Shown piece by piece: positions 16,371 to 25,497 of a DNA stretch of 49,319 nucleotides. Below the pieces are notes generated by a model, which saw only the letters and a program-made list of their open reading frames with translations, was not told the origin of the DNA and did not search any database. The stretch comes from Marinomonas communis (GTDB lineage Bacteria; Pseudomonadota; Gammaproteobacteria; Pseudomonadales; Marinomonadaceae): NCBI RefSeq assembly GCF_004363305.1, contig NZ_SNZA01000009.1, forward strand, positions 1-49,319, in the 5' to 3' direction. The position numbers and the translations under genes were made by a program. Positions within the stretch are counted from its first letter, which is position 1, and every line of letters begins with the position of its first letter.

Positions 16371-17087
16371 TCAAATAGAGGCTTGATTTACCCGTTGGCT
16401 GAGTTGCTCTGCACTTTCTACCCGTTCCGAATATCGGTCTACGAAATAGTCCTTACTTCCTCTTAGTAACAATGTGAACTTCATTAACTCCTCCATGACA
16501 TCAACGATTCGATTGTAATAGGGGGATGGTTTCATCCGATTATTGTCATCAAACTCTAAGAAGGCCTTTGCAACACTTGATTGATTGGGGATTGTGACCA
16601 TGCGCATCCAGCGCCCCAAAATACGTAATTGATTCACTACATTGAATGATTGGGACCCTCCACATACCTGCATCACGGCCAGCGTTTTTCCTTGGGTTGG
16701 TCTAACTCCTCCAACGTTTAAAGGAATCCAATCAATTTGGCTTTTGAAGATACTACTCATTGACCCGTGGCGCTCAGGAGAGCACCACACCTGTCCTTCT
16801 GACCAAATCATGAGCGACCTTAACTCTTGAACCTTAGGGTGCTGGTCATCCGCCATATCTGTCTGTGGAAGCCCTTCAGGGTTAAAAATCCTGACTTCTG
16901 CTCCCATGCTTTGTAATAATCGAGCGCTTTCCTCAATCACTAAACGGCTGAAAGAACGTTCTCTTAAAGATCCGTAGAGTAATAATATGCGAGGTGGGTG
17001 TTCGCTTATTTTGGGTTGGCATTTTTGTAAGGAGGGGATGTCAAGTTTATCCGTTTGTAGATTCGGTATGGCGTTATCTTGAAACAT
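16371..17087 (-). CDS. arsH: ArsH flavoprotein
   Basis: The product belongs to the NADPH-dependent FMN reductase family, ArsH branch, which oxidises trivalent organoarsenicals in known cases. It has '[18 protein letters not shown]' (FMN phosphate loop), '[21 protein letters not shown]' and '[18 protein letters not shown]', typical of ArsH. I prefer the ATG at 17087 (MFQDNAIP, 238 residues); an in-frame ATG at 17120 would add 11 residues unlike ArsH. arsC follows downstream. Confidence 0.92.
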   Translation of the reverse strand: MFQDNAIPNLQTDKLDIPSLQKCQPKISEHPPRILLLYGSLRERSFSRLVIEESARLLQSMGAEVRIFNPEGLPQTDMADDQHPKVQELRSLMIWSEGQVWCSPERHGSMSSIFKSQIDWIPLNVGGVRPTQGKTLAVMQVCGGSQSFNVVNQLRILGRWMRMVTIPNQSSVAKAFLEFDDNNRMKPSPYYNRIVDVMEELMKFTLLLRGSKDYFVDRYSERVESAEQLSQRVNQASI

Positions 17088-17279
17088 AGTAGAGCTTGTC
17101 CATAATATCTGTATTTTCATATATGCGAATAACTGTATATTTGTTTCCCCATATATTCAAGTGTTGTTCAAAATTTTCAAGGCATGCTGTTGGATTCTCC
17201 TTGAGGGGCTATTCCTTTCGTCATTGTCTGAAGGTACTCTTCGCTCATTGTGAGTATTTCTTAGGAGTAATATCAGGTA

Positions 17280-18098
17280 ATGACTACGGCCCGTTCTCAG
17301 TCTTGGTTTGACGTCTTTAAGCGTGTTGAGCGCAGCGTTTGGTTTCAAGGCTTTATAATCAGCATCATCATTATTGCGGCCTTAACGGTGGGGGCAAAAA
17401 CCTACCCGCTCCCGTATTCCGTTGAGCTGGCGATTAACTATCTTGATACGCTGATCACCGTGTTTTTTCTGGCGGAAATACTGTTGCGCTTTGTCACCTA
17501 TGAACGCAAACGTGAGTTCTTCAAAGATCCTTGGAACCTATTTGATTCCGTCATCGTTATTGGTAGTTTAGTGCCGATATCCAATACTGACATGGTGCTA
17601 GTGGCGCGTCTGTTGCGCGTATTACGAGTGCTGCGACTGGTATCGATCATCCCAGATCTACGAGTGTTGATTAATGCCTTGCTAAAAGCCATTCCGAAGA
17701 TGGGCTACATCGCCTTATTGATGTTCATCATCTTCTATATTTTTGGTGCGATGGGGTCAATCTTTTTTGAGGGCATCAACGAAACACTGTGGGGTGATAT
17801 CGCCATTTCCATGTTGACCTTGTTCCGCATCGCCACGTTCGAAGATTGGACCGACGTCATGTATGAGACGATGGCTGTATACCCACTGAGCTGGATGTAC
17901 TACGTGGTGTTTATCTTCTTAACCGCGTTTGTGTTCTTGAATATGATGGTAGGTGTGGTGCTAGAGGTAATGAGCCGCGAGACATCCGCTGAAGAACAGC
18001 AGCACCAAGAGGATCATCATCAAGCCTTGGTTGAGCAAATCTCGCAACTACAGCAACAAGTGCAAGCCCTGAGCGACAAACTGGATCGCAAGGACTAG
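17280..18098 (+). CDS. Bacterial voltage-gated cation channel (BacNav type)
   Basis: The 272-residue membrane protein has six membrane segments plus a pore loop, as in NaChBac/NavAb, and should form a homotetramer. S4 is 'RLLRVLRVLRLVSIIPDLR' (about 110-128), with arginines every third residue. The pore helix and filter are 'LTLFRIATFEDWTDVM' (about 179-194). S6 is 'VFIFLTAFVFLNMMVGVVLEVM', followed by a C-terminal coiled coil (about 238-270). The filter TFEDWT differs from the TLESWS/TLESWA form of well-known sodium channels: Ser is replaced by Asp and Leu by Phe, which may change Na/Ca preference. The GTAATG start region has GGAG upstream at about 17263. Confidence 0.9.
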   Translation: MTTARSQSWFDVFKRVERSVWFQGFIISIIIIAALTVGAKTYPLPYSVELAINYLDTLITVFFLAEILLRFVTYERKREFFKDPWNLFDSVIVIGSLVPISNTDMVLVARLLRVLRVLRLVSIIPDLRVLINALLKAIPKMGYIALLMFIIFYIFGAMGSIFFEGINETLWGDIAISMLTLFRIATFEDWTDVMYETMAVYPLSWMYYVVFIFLTAFVFLNMMVGVVLEVMSRETSAEEQQHQEDHHQALVEQISQLQQQVQALSDKLDRKD

Positions 18099-18112
18099 CA
18101 GTAGGCTAGTCC
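18092..18112. repeat. Hairpin over two convergent stop codons
   Basis: GGACTAGC (18092-18099) and GCTAGTCC (18105-18112) form a perfect 8-bp stem with a 5-base loop. It covers the 3' ends of both the channel gene and the Lrp-type gene, which are 7 bp apart. It may end transcription from both sides, although neither side has a strong T run. Confidence 0.5.
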
Positions 18113-18597
18113 AAATGCAGCGTTAATCCCTGTTCTGGCAGTGGCAAAGCAGTTTTGTAGCGCACTTGTTTTAAGGCAAAGCTAGAGCGAATGCTGGCGA
18201 CGCAGGGAATCTTTGAAAGGTACTGGAGGATAAATTTCTCCAGTGCTTTCATATTCGGTACGACCACACGTAATAAGTAATCCTCATCCCCTGTCATAAG
18301 ATAACACTCCATCACTTCTGGTCGATCACTGATCGCTTCTTCAAAGCTCTGTAAGGCTTCTTCTACTTGTTTCTCTAGGGTAACGTGGATAAATACATTC
18401 AGCGTTAGGCCCAGCTTCTCCGCTTCCAACAAAGTTACCTGCTGTTTAATAAGGCCTTTCTCTTCCATGGCTTTGATACGGTTGTAGCAAGGCGTGGTGG
18501 ACAAGTTAACCGCTTTGGCGAGCTCAGCGTGGGTGATGCGAGCATTTTCTTGGATTTGGTTAAGAATCAATATATCGGTTTTATCAAGCTGGCTCAT
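18106..18597 (-). CDS. Lrp/AsnC-family regulator
   Basis: The 163-residue protein has the N-terminal HTH of the Lrp family ('[30 protein letters not shown]', recognition helix '[12 protein letters not shown]'). The C-terminal RAM/AsnC ligand domain is '[29 protein letters not shown]'. These proteins sense amino acids and often control an adjacent exporter. The gene is divergent from the DMT transporter gene at 18725, which is the likely target. The 127-bp gap is very AT-rich. Confidence 0.95.
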   Translation of the reverse strand: MSQLDKTDILILNQIQENARITHAELAKAVNLSTTPCYNRIKAMEEKGLIKQQVTLLEAEKLGLTLNVFIHVTLEKQVEEALQSFEEAISDRPEVMECYLMTGDEDYLLRVVVPNMKALEKFILQYLSKIPCVASIRSSFALKQVRYKTALPLPEQGLTLHLD

Positions 18598-18635
18598 GAT
18601 ATTTTCTTTATAATTTAATTTTGCAGGGTAAATTT

Positions 18636-18650
18636 TCTCTAATTCAGAGA
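18636..18650. promoter_or_regulatory. Candidate Lrp-type operator
   Basis: TCTCT (18636-18640), AATTC and AGAGA (18646-18650) make a 15-bp palindrome within AT-rich DNA between the divergent Lrp-family gene and transporter gene. Lrp-family sites are typically weak AT-rich palindromes of this size. Position and symmetry are the only support. Confidence 0.35.
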
Positions 18651-18724
18651 TTTAAGAGAGATAATAGGAAAATAAAACTCGGCGGCAGAAATTACAATGG
18701 TTAGATCAAATTTCGAGGTGATCT

Positions 18725-19687
18725 ATGCCATCTACATCCACGCAAAACTATCCTATTTTCAGCCTGAAACGCTTTCAAGTTTCGTTGCCAAACCAACTGA
18801 AAATCGTCCTAATGTTTGCATTGGCAGTCGTGGCGCTAGGTGGTAATTGGCCGGTGATGAAACTGGGTTTAGAGCATATTTCACCGCTTTGGTTTGCGGC
18901 CGTACGATTCGTGATGGGATGTGTTTGCCTATTCTTTTTGCAGGCCATTACAGGCAAGGTGAAACTGCCAACGCGCAAAGACCTTCCGATTGTCGCCAGC
19001 GTTGGTTTGGTGCAGATGATGATGTTCACTGCTCTAGGGGCGATTGCTATGTTAAGCGTCTCGGCAGGGCGTTCGGCAGTATTGGGTTACACCACGCCTT
19101 TGTGGGTGACACCGATTGCTTTGTTCGTGTTGCGGGAGCGCTTTAGCACGATGCAGATCGCGGGTACCGTGATTGGATTCGTAGGCGTACTCATTTTGCT
19201 TAACCCTGCCACCATTGATTGGCGTGATACAGCTGTACTGCAAGGCAATGCGTTACTGCTGTTTTGCTCTCTATGCTGGGCGCTGTGTATTTTGCACCTT
19301 CGCCATCATAAAGGTGACAGTAATGCTTACCAACTGGCACCTTGGCAAATGTTGCTTGCGAGCTTTTGTCTGATTCCTTTGGCGTATTACTTTGAAGGAA
19401 GCTTCACTGGTGACTTCAGCGCTACGTTTTGGTGGGTTATGTTGTACATGGGACCGTTTGCGACCGCTTTTTCATTTGTGGCCATCAATGCCGCCAGCAA
19501 ACACCTTTCTTCAGCCAGTATGTCGAACGCCATGTTAGGCGTTCCTGTTACAGGATTATTGGCGTCAACCGTGTTTCTCGGTGAAACGCTTACACTGTCT
19601 CTTGCGTTAGGTGGTGCTGTCATCTTAGGCGGTATTATGTGCGTATCTTTGGCTGGGCGTGGCGCAAGCGGCCGCCAAAAGTGTTGA
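18725..19687 (+). CDS. EamA/DMT-family exporter
   Basis: The 320-residue protein has about ten membrane segments in two EamA repeats. The first contains 'ALGGNWPVMKLGLEHISPLWFAAVRF'; the second contains 'LCWALCILHLRHHKGDSNAYQLAPWQMLLASF' and the helix 'LSSASMSNAMLGVPVTGLLAS'. Such proteins export amino acids or related metabolites. Its divergent Lrp-type neighbour suggests amino-acid export. The 3' end overlaps the convergent DMT gene by 53 bp (19635-19687). Confidence 0.88.
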   Translation: MPSTSTQNYPIFSLKRFQVSLPNQLKIVLMFALAVVALGGNWPVMKLGLEHISPLWFAAVRFVMGCVCLFFLQAITGKVKLPTRKDLPIVASVGLVQMMMFTALGAIAMLSVSAGRSAVLGYTTPLWVTPIALFVLRERFSTMQIAGTVIGFVGVLILLNPATIDWRDTAVLQGNALLLFCSLCWALCILHLRHHKGDSNAYQLAPWQMLLASFCLIPLAYYFEGSFTGDFSATFWWVMLYMGPFATAFSFVAINAASKHLSSASMSNAMLGVPVTGLLASTVFLGETLTLSLALGGAVILGGIMCVSLAGRGASGRQKC

Positions 19688-20531
19688 GCATTAAACCTAG
19701 CAGCACGACCAGAATCCCGACCCACTGTTGGTGGCTGATGCTTTCATTCAGTACCAACGCCGCAGAGGTTAAGCCAACCACGGGGACGCCTAATGACAGT
19801 GGCGCGACGGTGCCAGCGCTGTAACGGGACATCAGTTGGCTCCAAAGGCCATAGCCTGCCAATGTGGCGAATAGTGCTAGGTAACCAAGAACAGCAACGG
19901 TGCTCCAATTGATATCCTTCAGGTTAGACCACATTAGGTCTGGGCCGTCGACAAAGTAAGAGGTAATGAAGAAGGGCACAGACGCGATCCCCGCACTCCA
20001 TACGATTAAGCTAAGATCTGCTTGGTAGCCTTTCTGAATAATAGCTTTGGTGGTGATGTTACCCAATGCCCAGCTAGACGCTGCCGCTAGGGTCAAAATA
20101 AAGCCCAATACGGTCATGGAGGTGTCTTCTCCCGCGGCACCGATAATCGCCAGTCCACCGCTGGCAATCGTAACCGCCAGTATTTGATAAGGTCGGACCG
20201 TTTCTTTTAGTAAGAGTACGGAAAAAATCAGTGTAAAGATGGCTTGTGACTGTAATACCAAAGACGCCAATCCCGCTGGCATGCCAAATGTCATGGCGCA
20301 GAACAGCCAAGCAAATTGGCCAAAGTTCAAGGACAAGGCATAGAGTAAACACCATTTTAATGGGGTCTTAGGGCGAGCAAAGAAAAAGCAGCCGACCAAT
20401 GCTAAGACTAAGAAACGCATGCCGCCGAGCATCATCGGGGTCATGGCATCGAGTCCCCAACGAATGACAACGAAGTTGAACCCCCAAGCGAAGATAATAA
20501 TTAAGCCTAGGGATAAGTCTTTCGCGGTCAT
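19635..20531 (-). CDS. Second EamA/DMT-family exporter
   Basis: The 298-residue protein has about ten membrane segments: EamA repeat one 'IIFAWGFNFVVIRWGLDAMTPMMLGGMRF' (about 12-40), repeat two 'ASSWALGNITTKAIIQKGYQADLS' and 'LSLGVPVVGLTSAALVLNES'. It resembles the YdeD/EamA cysteine and O-acetylserine exporter branch, but the substrate is unknown. An AGGAGG ribosome site lies upstream of the ATG. It is tail-to-tail with, and overlaps, the other DMT gene; the two proteins are not close copies. Confidence 0.88.
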   Translation of the reverse strand: MTAKDLSLGLIIIFAWGFNFVVIRWGLDAMTPMMLGGMRFLVLALVGCFFFARPKTPLKWCLLYALSLNFGQFAWLFCAMTFGMPAGLASLVLQSQAIFTLIFSVLLLKETVRPYQILAVTIASGGLAIIGAAGEDTSMTVLGFILTLAAASSWALGNITTKAIIQKGYQADLSLIVWSAGIASVPFFITSYFVDGPDLMWSNLKDINWSTVAVLGYLALFATLAGYGLWSQLMSRYSAGTVAPLSLGVPVVGLTSAALVLNESISHQQWVGILVVLLGLMLNTFGGRLRHAQPKIRT

Positions 20532-20607
20532 GATAGGAGGTCCTTTTGTCGATAAGGTCTAACTGTAACGATTTCTTATCTGATGAAAAAAGGAACAACT
20601 GGGGACA

Positions 20608-21954
20608 TTATGACGTTTCTTTGACGAGACACTTTAGAGTGCCGTCCGCAACACGAATGTTAATGTCATCCCCCTCGCTCACATCACGACAAGAGCGGAT
20701 GACCTGTTTGTCTTTGCTGGCAATAGCATAGCCTCGAGACAGAATATTCAAAGGGCTCACCAAATCCAACTTTTCAATAGTTTGGGCGAAGCGTTGCTGT
20801 TTCTGGTTCAGTGTTTGACCTAAGGCTTGATTCAGTCTTTGCTGAAGCCTTTCAATACGCTCCTGATGAGCGACTACCTTCGCATTTGGGTTGGCTTGTT
20901 TAAGGCGTTGCTGCAGGTGGCTTTCGCGCACTTGCCTCTGTGCAAGTTGGCTGAGTATGGCTTGAGATAAACGCTTTGTGCTTTGGTCTAAACGGTTTTG
21001 CTGTTGTTCGATACGCTCTTTAGGGTGGCGAATACGTTGCGTGATGAAATCTAAGCGCTGCTGATGCTGTTGTAAGGTTTGCTCAAAGCGACGTGTAAAC
21101 AGGTGCTCAAAATGTGCAATCTGCTGTTCTAGGTTGCGTACATCGGGGCTTAATAATTCAGCCGCAGCGGTTGGCGTCGCGGCTCGAACATCTGCCACAA
21201 AATCTGCGATGGTAAAATCAACTTCATGACCTACTGCTGAAACAATTGGTGTTTTAGCCTGATAAATGGCGCGAGCGAGCGCTTCGTCATTAAAGCTCCA
21301 AAGGTCTTCTAACGAGCCACCACCACGTCCGACGATGATGGCATCAAAATGCCCACTGACATCGGCACGTTCCAGTTGTTGGCGAATATTAGTCGCAGCC
21401 CCTTCACCTTGAACAAGGGTTGGTAAAATCGTTAGCTCGGTCAATGGGAAGCGTCGTTTAAAGGCGATGACCATATCGCGCACCGCTGCGCCTTTGGCAG
21501 AGGTGATGATCGCAACGCGCTCTGGACGAGTAGGGAGAGCTTTCTTGCGGGTTGGATCGAATAATCCTTCCGCTTGTAATTGGTTCTTCAAGCGCTCAAA
21601 GGCCGCTTGCAAGGCACCTTCGCCAGCGGCTTCCATGGACTCCACCATCAGTTGGCAGTCACCGCGCGCACCGTAAAAGGTCACTCTTGCGCGAAGTCGA
21701 ACCAGATCACCGTCTTTGGGCTTGAATTTGACCGCCATGTTTTTGCCCTTGAACATCGCACAGCGTATTTGTGCGCGATCATCTTTCAAGGAAAAGTACC
21801 AATGACCTGAGCTTGGTTTGGCAAGGTTAGAGAGCTCTCCTTCTACTAAAATCCATGGCAAACTGGCTTCCAACAACTGCTGAATTTGGCGGTTTAATTC
21901 TGAGACGGTAAAAGTCGGTTCTGAACTGTGCAAAGTTGTAAATTTTTTCATCAA
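20608..21954 (-). CDS. xseA: Exodeoxyribonuclease VII large subunit
   Basis: The 448-residue protein is XseA, which with XseB degrades single-stranded DNA from both ends. An N-terminal OB fold (about 13-110) has 'TVSELNRQIQQLLEASLPWILVEGELSNL'. The catalytic core has 'PERVAIITSAKGAAVRDM' and 'DAIIVGRGGGSLEDLWSFNDE', and a long coiled-coil stretch of Gln-rich helices spans about 285-400. It ends in the typical 'LNILSRGYAIASK' segment. Length is normal. It is divergent from guaB, with an 88-bp promoter region between. A second ATG three bases later is equally possible. Confidence 0.97.
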   Translation of the reverse strand: MMKKFTTLHSSEPTFTVSELNRQIQQLLEASLPWILVEGELSNLAKPSSGHWYFSLKDDRAQIRCAMFKGKNMAVKFKPKDGDLVRLRARVTFYGARGDCQLMVESMEAAGEGALQAAFERLKNQLQAEGLFDPTRKKALPTRPERVAIITSAKGAAVRDMVIAFKRRFPLTELTILPTLVQGEGAATNIRQQLERADVSGHFDAIIVGRGGGSLEDLWSFNDEALARAIYQAKTPIVSAVGHEVDFTIADFVADVRAATPTAAAELLSPDVRNLEQQIAHFEHLFTRRFEQTLQQHQQRLDFITQRIRHPKERIEQQQNRLDQSTKRLSQAILSQLAQRQVRESHLQQRLKQANPNAKVVAHQERIERLQQRLNQALGQTLNQKQQRFAQTIEKLDLVSPLNILSRGYAIASKDKQVIRSCRDVSEGDDINIRVADGTLKCLVKETS

Positions 21955-22042
21955 TGTCCCGTGGTTTTGATTTACCGAATCACAATGTTGGAGTAGAATT
22001 ACTTGCCATCTTAAACCCAGTTGGCATTGGAAATTCCCTATT

Positions 22043-23515
22043 ATGTTACGAATCGCACAACAAGCACTAACGTTTGATGACGTTTTGCTTATCCCAGGCT
22101 ATTCTGAAGTTCTGCCGAAAGACGTGAGCCTAAAAACACGCATCACGAAAGGCATCGAACTAAATCTTCCTCTTGTTTCCGCTGCCATGGATACGGTGAC
22201 TGAACACCGCATGGCGATTGCCCTAGCGCAAGAAGGCGGCATTGGCATTATCCACAAAAACCTAACGATTGAGCAACAAGCGGCAGAAGTTCGTCGCGTG
22301 AAAAAGTTCGAAAGTGGTATTGTCAAAGACCCAGTAACGATTCACCCTGGCGCGACTGTTCGCGAGTTGATGGATCTGACTGCGGCACACAATATTTCTG
22401 GTGTACCGGTTGTTGAAGGAAAAGACCTAGTCGGTATCGTAACCAGCCGTGACGTTCGTTTTATCAAAGACTTCGATAAAACCGTTGCTGACATCATGAC
22501 GCCAAAAGAGCGTCTAGTGACTGTCCTAGAAGGTGCTTCTAGCGGCTCTATCCGTAAGCTACTTCATGAACACCGTATCGAAAAAGTGTTGGTTGTGAAC
22601 GAGCAGTTCGAACTACGTGGTATGGTAACGGTAACGGACATCAACAAAGCACAAACTTTCCCGAACGCTTGTAAAGACGACAACGGTAGTCTTCGTGTTG
22701 GCGCTGCAGTAGGCACTGGCGCAGACACTGGTGACCGTGTGACGGCACTAGCAGAAGCGGGTGTTGACGTGATCGTTGTTGATACTGCACACGGCCATTC
22801 TAAAGGCGTGATCGACCGCGTACGTTGGGTGAAAGAAAACTTCCCTCAAGTACAAGTGATCGGTGGTAACATCGCGACAGCAGAAGCTGCGATCGCGCTA
22901 GCGGATGCAGGTGCTGATGGCGTTAAAGTGGGTATCGGCCCAGGTTCGATCTGTACGACTCGTATCATCGCAGGTGTGGGTGTTCCACAAATCAGTGCGG
23001 TTGCAAACGTAGCGGCGGCAATGAACGAGCGCGGTATTCCAGTTATCGCAGACGGTGGTGTACGTTTCTCTGGTGACATTGCGAAAGCGATTGCAGCGGG
23101 CGCAAGCGTGATCATGGTTGGTGGTCTATTGGCTGGTACTGACGAAGCACCAGGTGAAGTGGTTCTGTTCCAAGGTCGTTCATTCAAAGCGTACCGCGGC
23201 ATGGGCTCTCTTGGCGCGATGTCTCAGTCTCAAGGTTCTTCGGACCGTTACTTCCAAGACGCAAGCAGCGGCGTAGAAAAATTGGTACCGGAAGGTATTG
23301 AAGGTCGCGTACCTTCAAAAGGTCCAATGGCAGCTGTTGTTCACCAATTGATGGGCGGTGTTCGCTCTTCAATGGGCTACACTGGCTCTGCAAACATTGA
23401 GCAGATGCGTACTCAAACGCAATTTTCTCAAATTACTGGTGCGGGTATGCGTGAAAGTCACGTGCATGATGTTACCATTACTAAAGAAGCGCCGAACTAC
23501 CACGTTGGTGGTTAA
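22043..23515 (+). CDS. guaB: IMP dehydrogenase
   Basis: The 490-residue enzyme converts IMP to XMP with NAD, the first committed step to GMP. The TIM barrel has '[21 protein letters not shown]' at the start. Two CBS domains are inserted at about 90-205. The catalytic loop is '[20 protein letters not shown]', with Cys about 305. The K-site region is 'GMGSLGAM' and the ending is '[11 protein letters not shown]'. guaA follows 98 bp later, with an intrinsic terminator in the gap. Confidence 0.98.
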   Translation: MLRIAQQALTFDDVLLIPGYSEVLPKDVSLKTRITKGIELNLPLVSAAMDTVTEHRMAIALAQEGGIGIIHKNLTIEQQAAEVRRVKKFESGIVKDPVTIHPGATVRELMDLTAAHNISGVPVVEGKDLVGIVTSRDVRFIKDFDKTVADIMTPKERLVTVLEGASSGSIRKLLHEHRIEKVLVVNEQFELRGMVTVTDINKAQTFPNACKDDNGSLRVGAAVGTGADTGDRVTALAEAGVDVIVVDTAHGHSKGVIDRVRWVKENFPQVQVIGGNIATAEAAIALADAGADGVKVGIGPGSICTTRIIAGVGVPQISAVANVAAAMNERGIPVIADGGVRFSGDIAKAIAAGASVIMVGGLLAGTDEAPGEVVLFQGRSFKAYRGMGSLGAMSQSQGSSDRYFQDASSGVEKLVPEGIEGRVPSKGPMAAVVHQLMGGVRSSMGYTGSANIEQMRTQTQFSQITGAGMRESHVHDVTITKEAPNYHVGG

Positions 23516-23537
23516 GCGCTGATGAATGAAAAACCAA

Positions 23538-23573
23538 GATGGGGCGTTTAACGCCCCATCTTCTTTTTTTTTT
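23538..23573 (+). terminator. Intrinsic terminator between guaB and guaA
   Basis: GATGGGGCGTT (23538-23548) pairs with AACGCCCCATC (23550-23560), followed by TTC and a long T run. It sits 22 bp after guaB. It may reduce read-through into guaA, which starts 40 bp further on. Confidence 0.85.
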
Positions 23574-23613
23574 GAACAGCTCTTACTGGGTAGGAGCGAA
23601 GGACTAGCTAATA

Positions 23614-25191
23614 ATGTCGCAAGATATCCACGCTCATAAAATTCTTATTCTTGATTTTGGTTCTCAGTACACGCAGCTGATCGCTCGCCGTGTTCGTGAG
23701 ATTGGTGTTTTCTGTGAAATCCGTGCATTCGACATGGAAGAACAGGAAATCCTAGACTTTAACCCGAAAGGTATCATCCTTGCGGGTGGCCCTGAGTCGG
23801 TTACGGAAGAAGGCTCACCACGTGCACCTGAAATCGTTTTCACACTAGGTGTTCCTGTTCTAGGCATTTGTTACGGCATGCAAACCATGGCAGAGCAAAT
23901 GGGTGGTAAAGTTCAAGGATCTGAATTGCGTGAATTTGGTTACGCGCAAATCCGCACGCACGGTAACTACTCATTGCTTGACGGCATTGAAGACCACGTT
24001 GCAAACAACGGTGTTGCCTTGCTTGATGTGTGGATGAGCCACGGTGATAAAGTGGTTGATATGCCAGAAGGCTTCGCTTTGATGGCGTCAACTGAAAGCT
24101 GCCCAATCGCTGCGATGGCCCACGAAGGCAAAAAGTTCTACGGTGTACAGTTCCACCCAGAAGTAACGCATACGAAACAAGGCGGACGTATCCTGTCTCG
24201 TTTCATTGTTGATATCTGTGGCTGTGAAACTCTATGGACGCCAGCAAACATTGCTCAAGACGCAATTGATCGTATGAAAGAGCAAGTTGGTGACAAGAAA
24301 GTTCTACTGGCCCTTTCTGGTGGTGTGGACTCTTCTGTTGTGGCGGCTTTATTGCACAAAGCAATCGGTACACAGCTAACCTGTGTATTCGTTGATAACG
24401 GTCTACTTCGTCTAAACGAAGGCGATCAAGTAATGGCGATGTTCAAAGAGAACATGGGCGTTAACGTTATCCGTGTTGATGCTGAAGACCTATTCCTAGG
24501 TAAACTAGGCGGCGAAGCAGACCCAGAGAAGAAACGTAAGATCATTGGTAACACCTTCATTGAAGTATTCGACGAGGAAGCGGCCAAGCTAACGGAAGTA
24601 GAGTTCCTAGCACAAGGTACTATCTACCCAGACGTAATCGAATCTGCTGCCTCTAAAACAGGTAAAGCACATGTCATCAAGTCTCACCATAACGTAGGTG
24701 GTCTACCAGAAGACATGAAGATGCAGCTTGTTGAGCCACTACGCGAATTGTTCAAAGACGAAGTGCGTAAGCTAGGTCTAGAGCTAGGTCTACCGTACGA
24801 CATGGTTTACCGTCACCCATTCCCAGGACCTGGTCTAGGTGTTCGTATCCTTGGTGAAGTGAAGAAAGACTACGCGGACATCCTACGTCGCGCTGATGCT
24901 ATCTTCATCGAAGAACTTCGCAACGCTGGCTGGTACGAGAAAACAAGCCAAGCATTCGCTGTATTCCTACCAGTTAAATCTGTAGGAGTTGTAGGCGATG
25001 GTCGTCGTTACGAATACGTGGTTGCACTACGTGCTGTAGAAACCATCGACTTCATGACAGCGCGTTGGGCACACCTACCATACGAGCTACTAGAGAAAGT
25101 GTCGGGTCGTATCATCAACGAAATCGAACACATCTCTCGCGTGACTTACGACGTATCGTCTAAGCCACCAGCGACCATCGAATGGGAATAA
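23614..25191 (+). CDS. guaA: GMP synthase (glutamine-hydrolysing)
   Basis: The 525-residue enzyme makes GMP from XMP. The N-terminal class I amidotransferase domain (about 8-200) has the catalytic Cys in '[17 protein letters not shown]' and the His/Glu in '[11 protein letters not shown]'. The ATP pyrophosphatase P-loop is '[18 protein letters not shown]' (about 230-247). The C-terminal dimerisation domain ends 'KPPATIEWE'. The final codons belong to the 56-bp direct repeat that bounds the integrated island, so the last few codons are regenerated by insertion and the protein is intact. Confidence 0.98.
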   Translation: MSQDIHAHKILILDFGSQYTQLIARRVREIGVFCEIRAFDMEEQEILDFNPKGIILAGGPESVTEEGSPRAPEIVFTLGVPVLGICYGMQTMAEQMGGKVQGSELREFGYAQIRTHGNYSLLDGIEDHVANNGVALLDVWMSHGDKVVDMPEGFALMASTESCPIAAMAHEGKKFYGVQFHPEVTHTKQGGRILSRFIVDICGCETLWTPANIAQDAIDRMKEQVGDKKVLLALSGGVDSSVVAALLHKAIGTQLTCVFVDNGLLRLNEGDQVMAMFKENMGVNVIRVDAEDLFLGKLGGEADPEKKRKIIGNTFIEVFDEEAAKLTEVEFLAQGTIYPDVIESAASKTGKAHVIKSHHNVGGLPEDMKMQLVEPLRELFKDEVRKLGLELGLPYDMVYRHPFPGPGLGVRILGEVKKDYADILRRADAIFIEELRNAGWYEKTSQAFAVFLPVKSVGVVGDGRRYEYVVALRAVETIDFMTARWAHLPYELLEKVSGRIINEIEHISRVTYDVSSKPPATIEWE

Positions 25192-25263
25192 TTCAGCGTT
25201 AGGTAACACCTTGCACTGAACAGCAATAAACACTCTCAAGCCCGCTATCTAGCGGGCTTTTTT
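25180..25263. repeat. attL: guaA 3' end repeat
   Basis: This left copy begins at the antepenultimate guaA codon (GAATGGGAATAA). It matches the right copy perfectly to 25235, then continues with two mismatches through the terminator stem to the T run. Recombination must occur within the perfect part. The island thus supplies its own replacement terminator for guaA. Confidence 0.9.
25238..25263 (+). terminator. guaA terminator, island-borne copy
   Basis: The stem AAGCCCGCT/AGCGGGCTT with loop ATCT is followed by a run of T. It lies 46 bp after the guaA stop codon. It differs from the copy at 43211 in the loop and just before the stem, consistent with the island having brought this one in. Confidence 0.88.
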
Positions 25264-25395
25264 GTATCTAAAGGCCAAATCATTTGGCACTGTCTAGCAG
25301 CTTCAAGCACGGTTTGACCGTGGTATAGCGGTGGGTATTATTTTCTCCAAACACCATGCGCAACCCCGATACCATAAAGCGATATTTCCATGCCT

Positions 25396-25476
25396 CATGG
25401 TATTAATTTTCTCTAACTATTTGAAAGTAAAAGAGAAAACAGGCTCTAAAACATAGGATTTACAGCATGGTATTAA
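25396..25476. other. Candidate integrase arm-binding repeats
   Basis: CATGGTATTAA occurs at 25396-25406 and again at 25466-25476, 70 bp apart. A related 'GGGTATTATTTTCTC' lies at about 25333-25347. They lie between attL and the integrase gene, where arm-type sites of a tyrosine integrase or its excisionase are usually found. The rest of 25264-25497 shows no gene. Confidence 0.45.
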
Positions 25477-25497
25477 ACTCAACGGAGAACCATAGTC

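Noticed and set aside
15917..17087. Complete arsenic resistance operon
   Set aside because: Only arsH and arsC are visible; no ArsR, ArsB or Acr3 gene is adjacent, so I call two genes only.
25192..25497. tRNA gene as the integration site
   Set aside because: No cloverleaf-forming sequence was seen; the repeat corresponds to the guaA coding end and its terminator.
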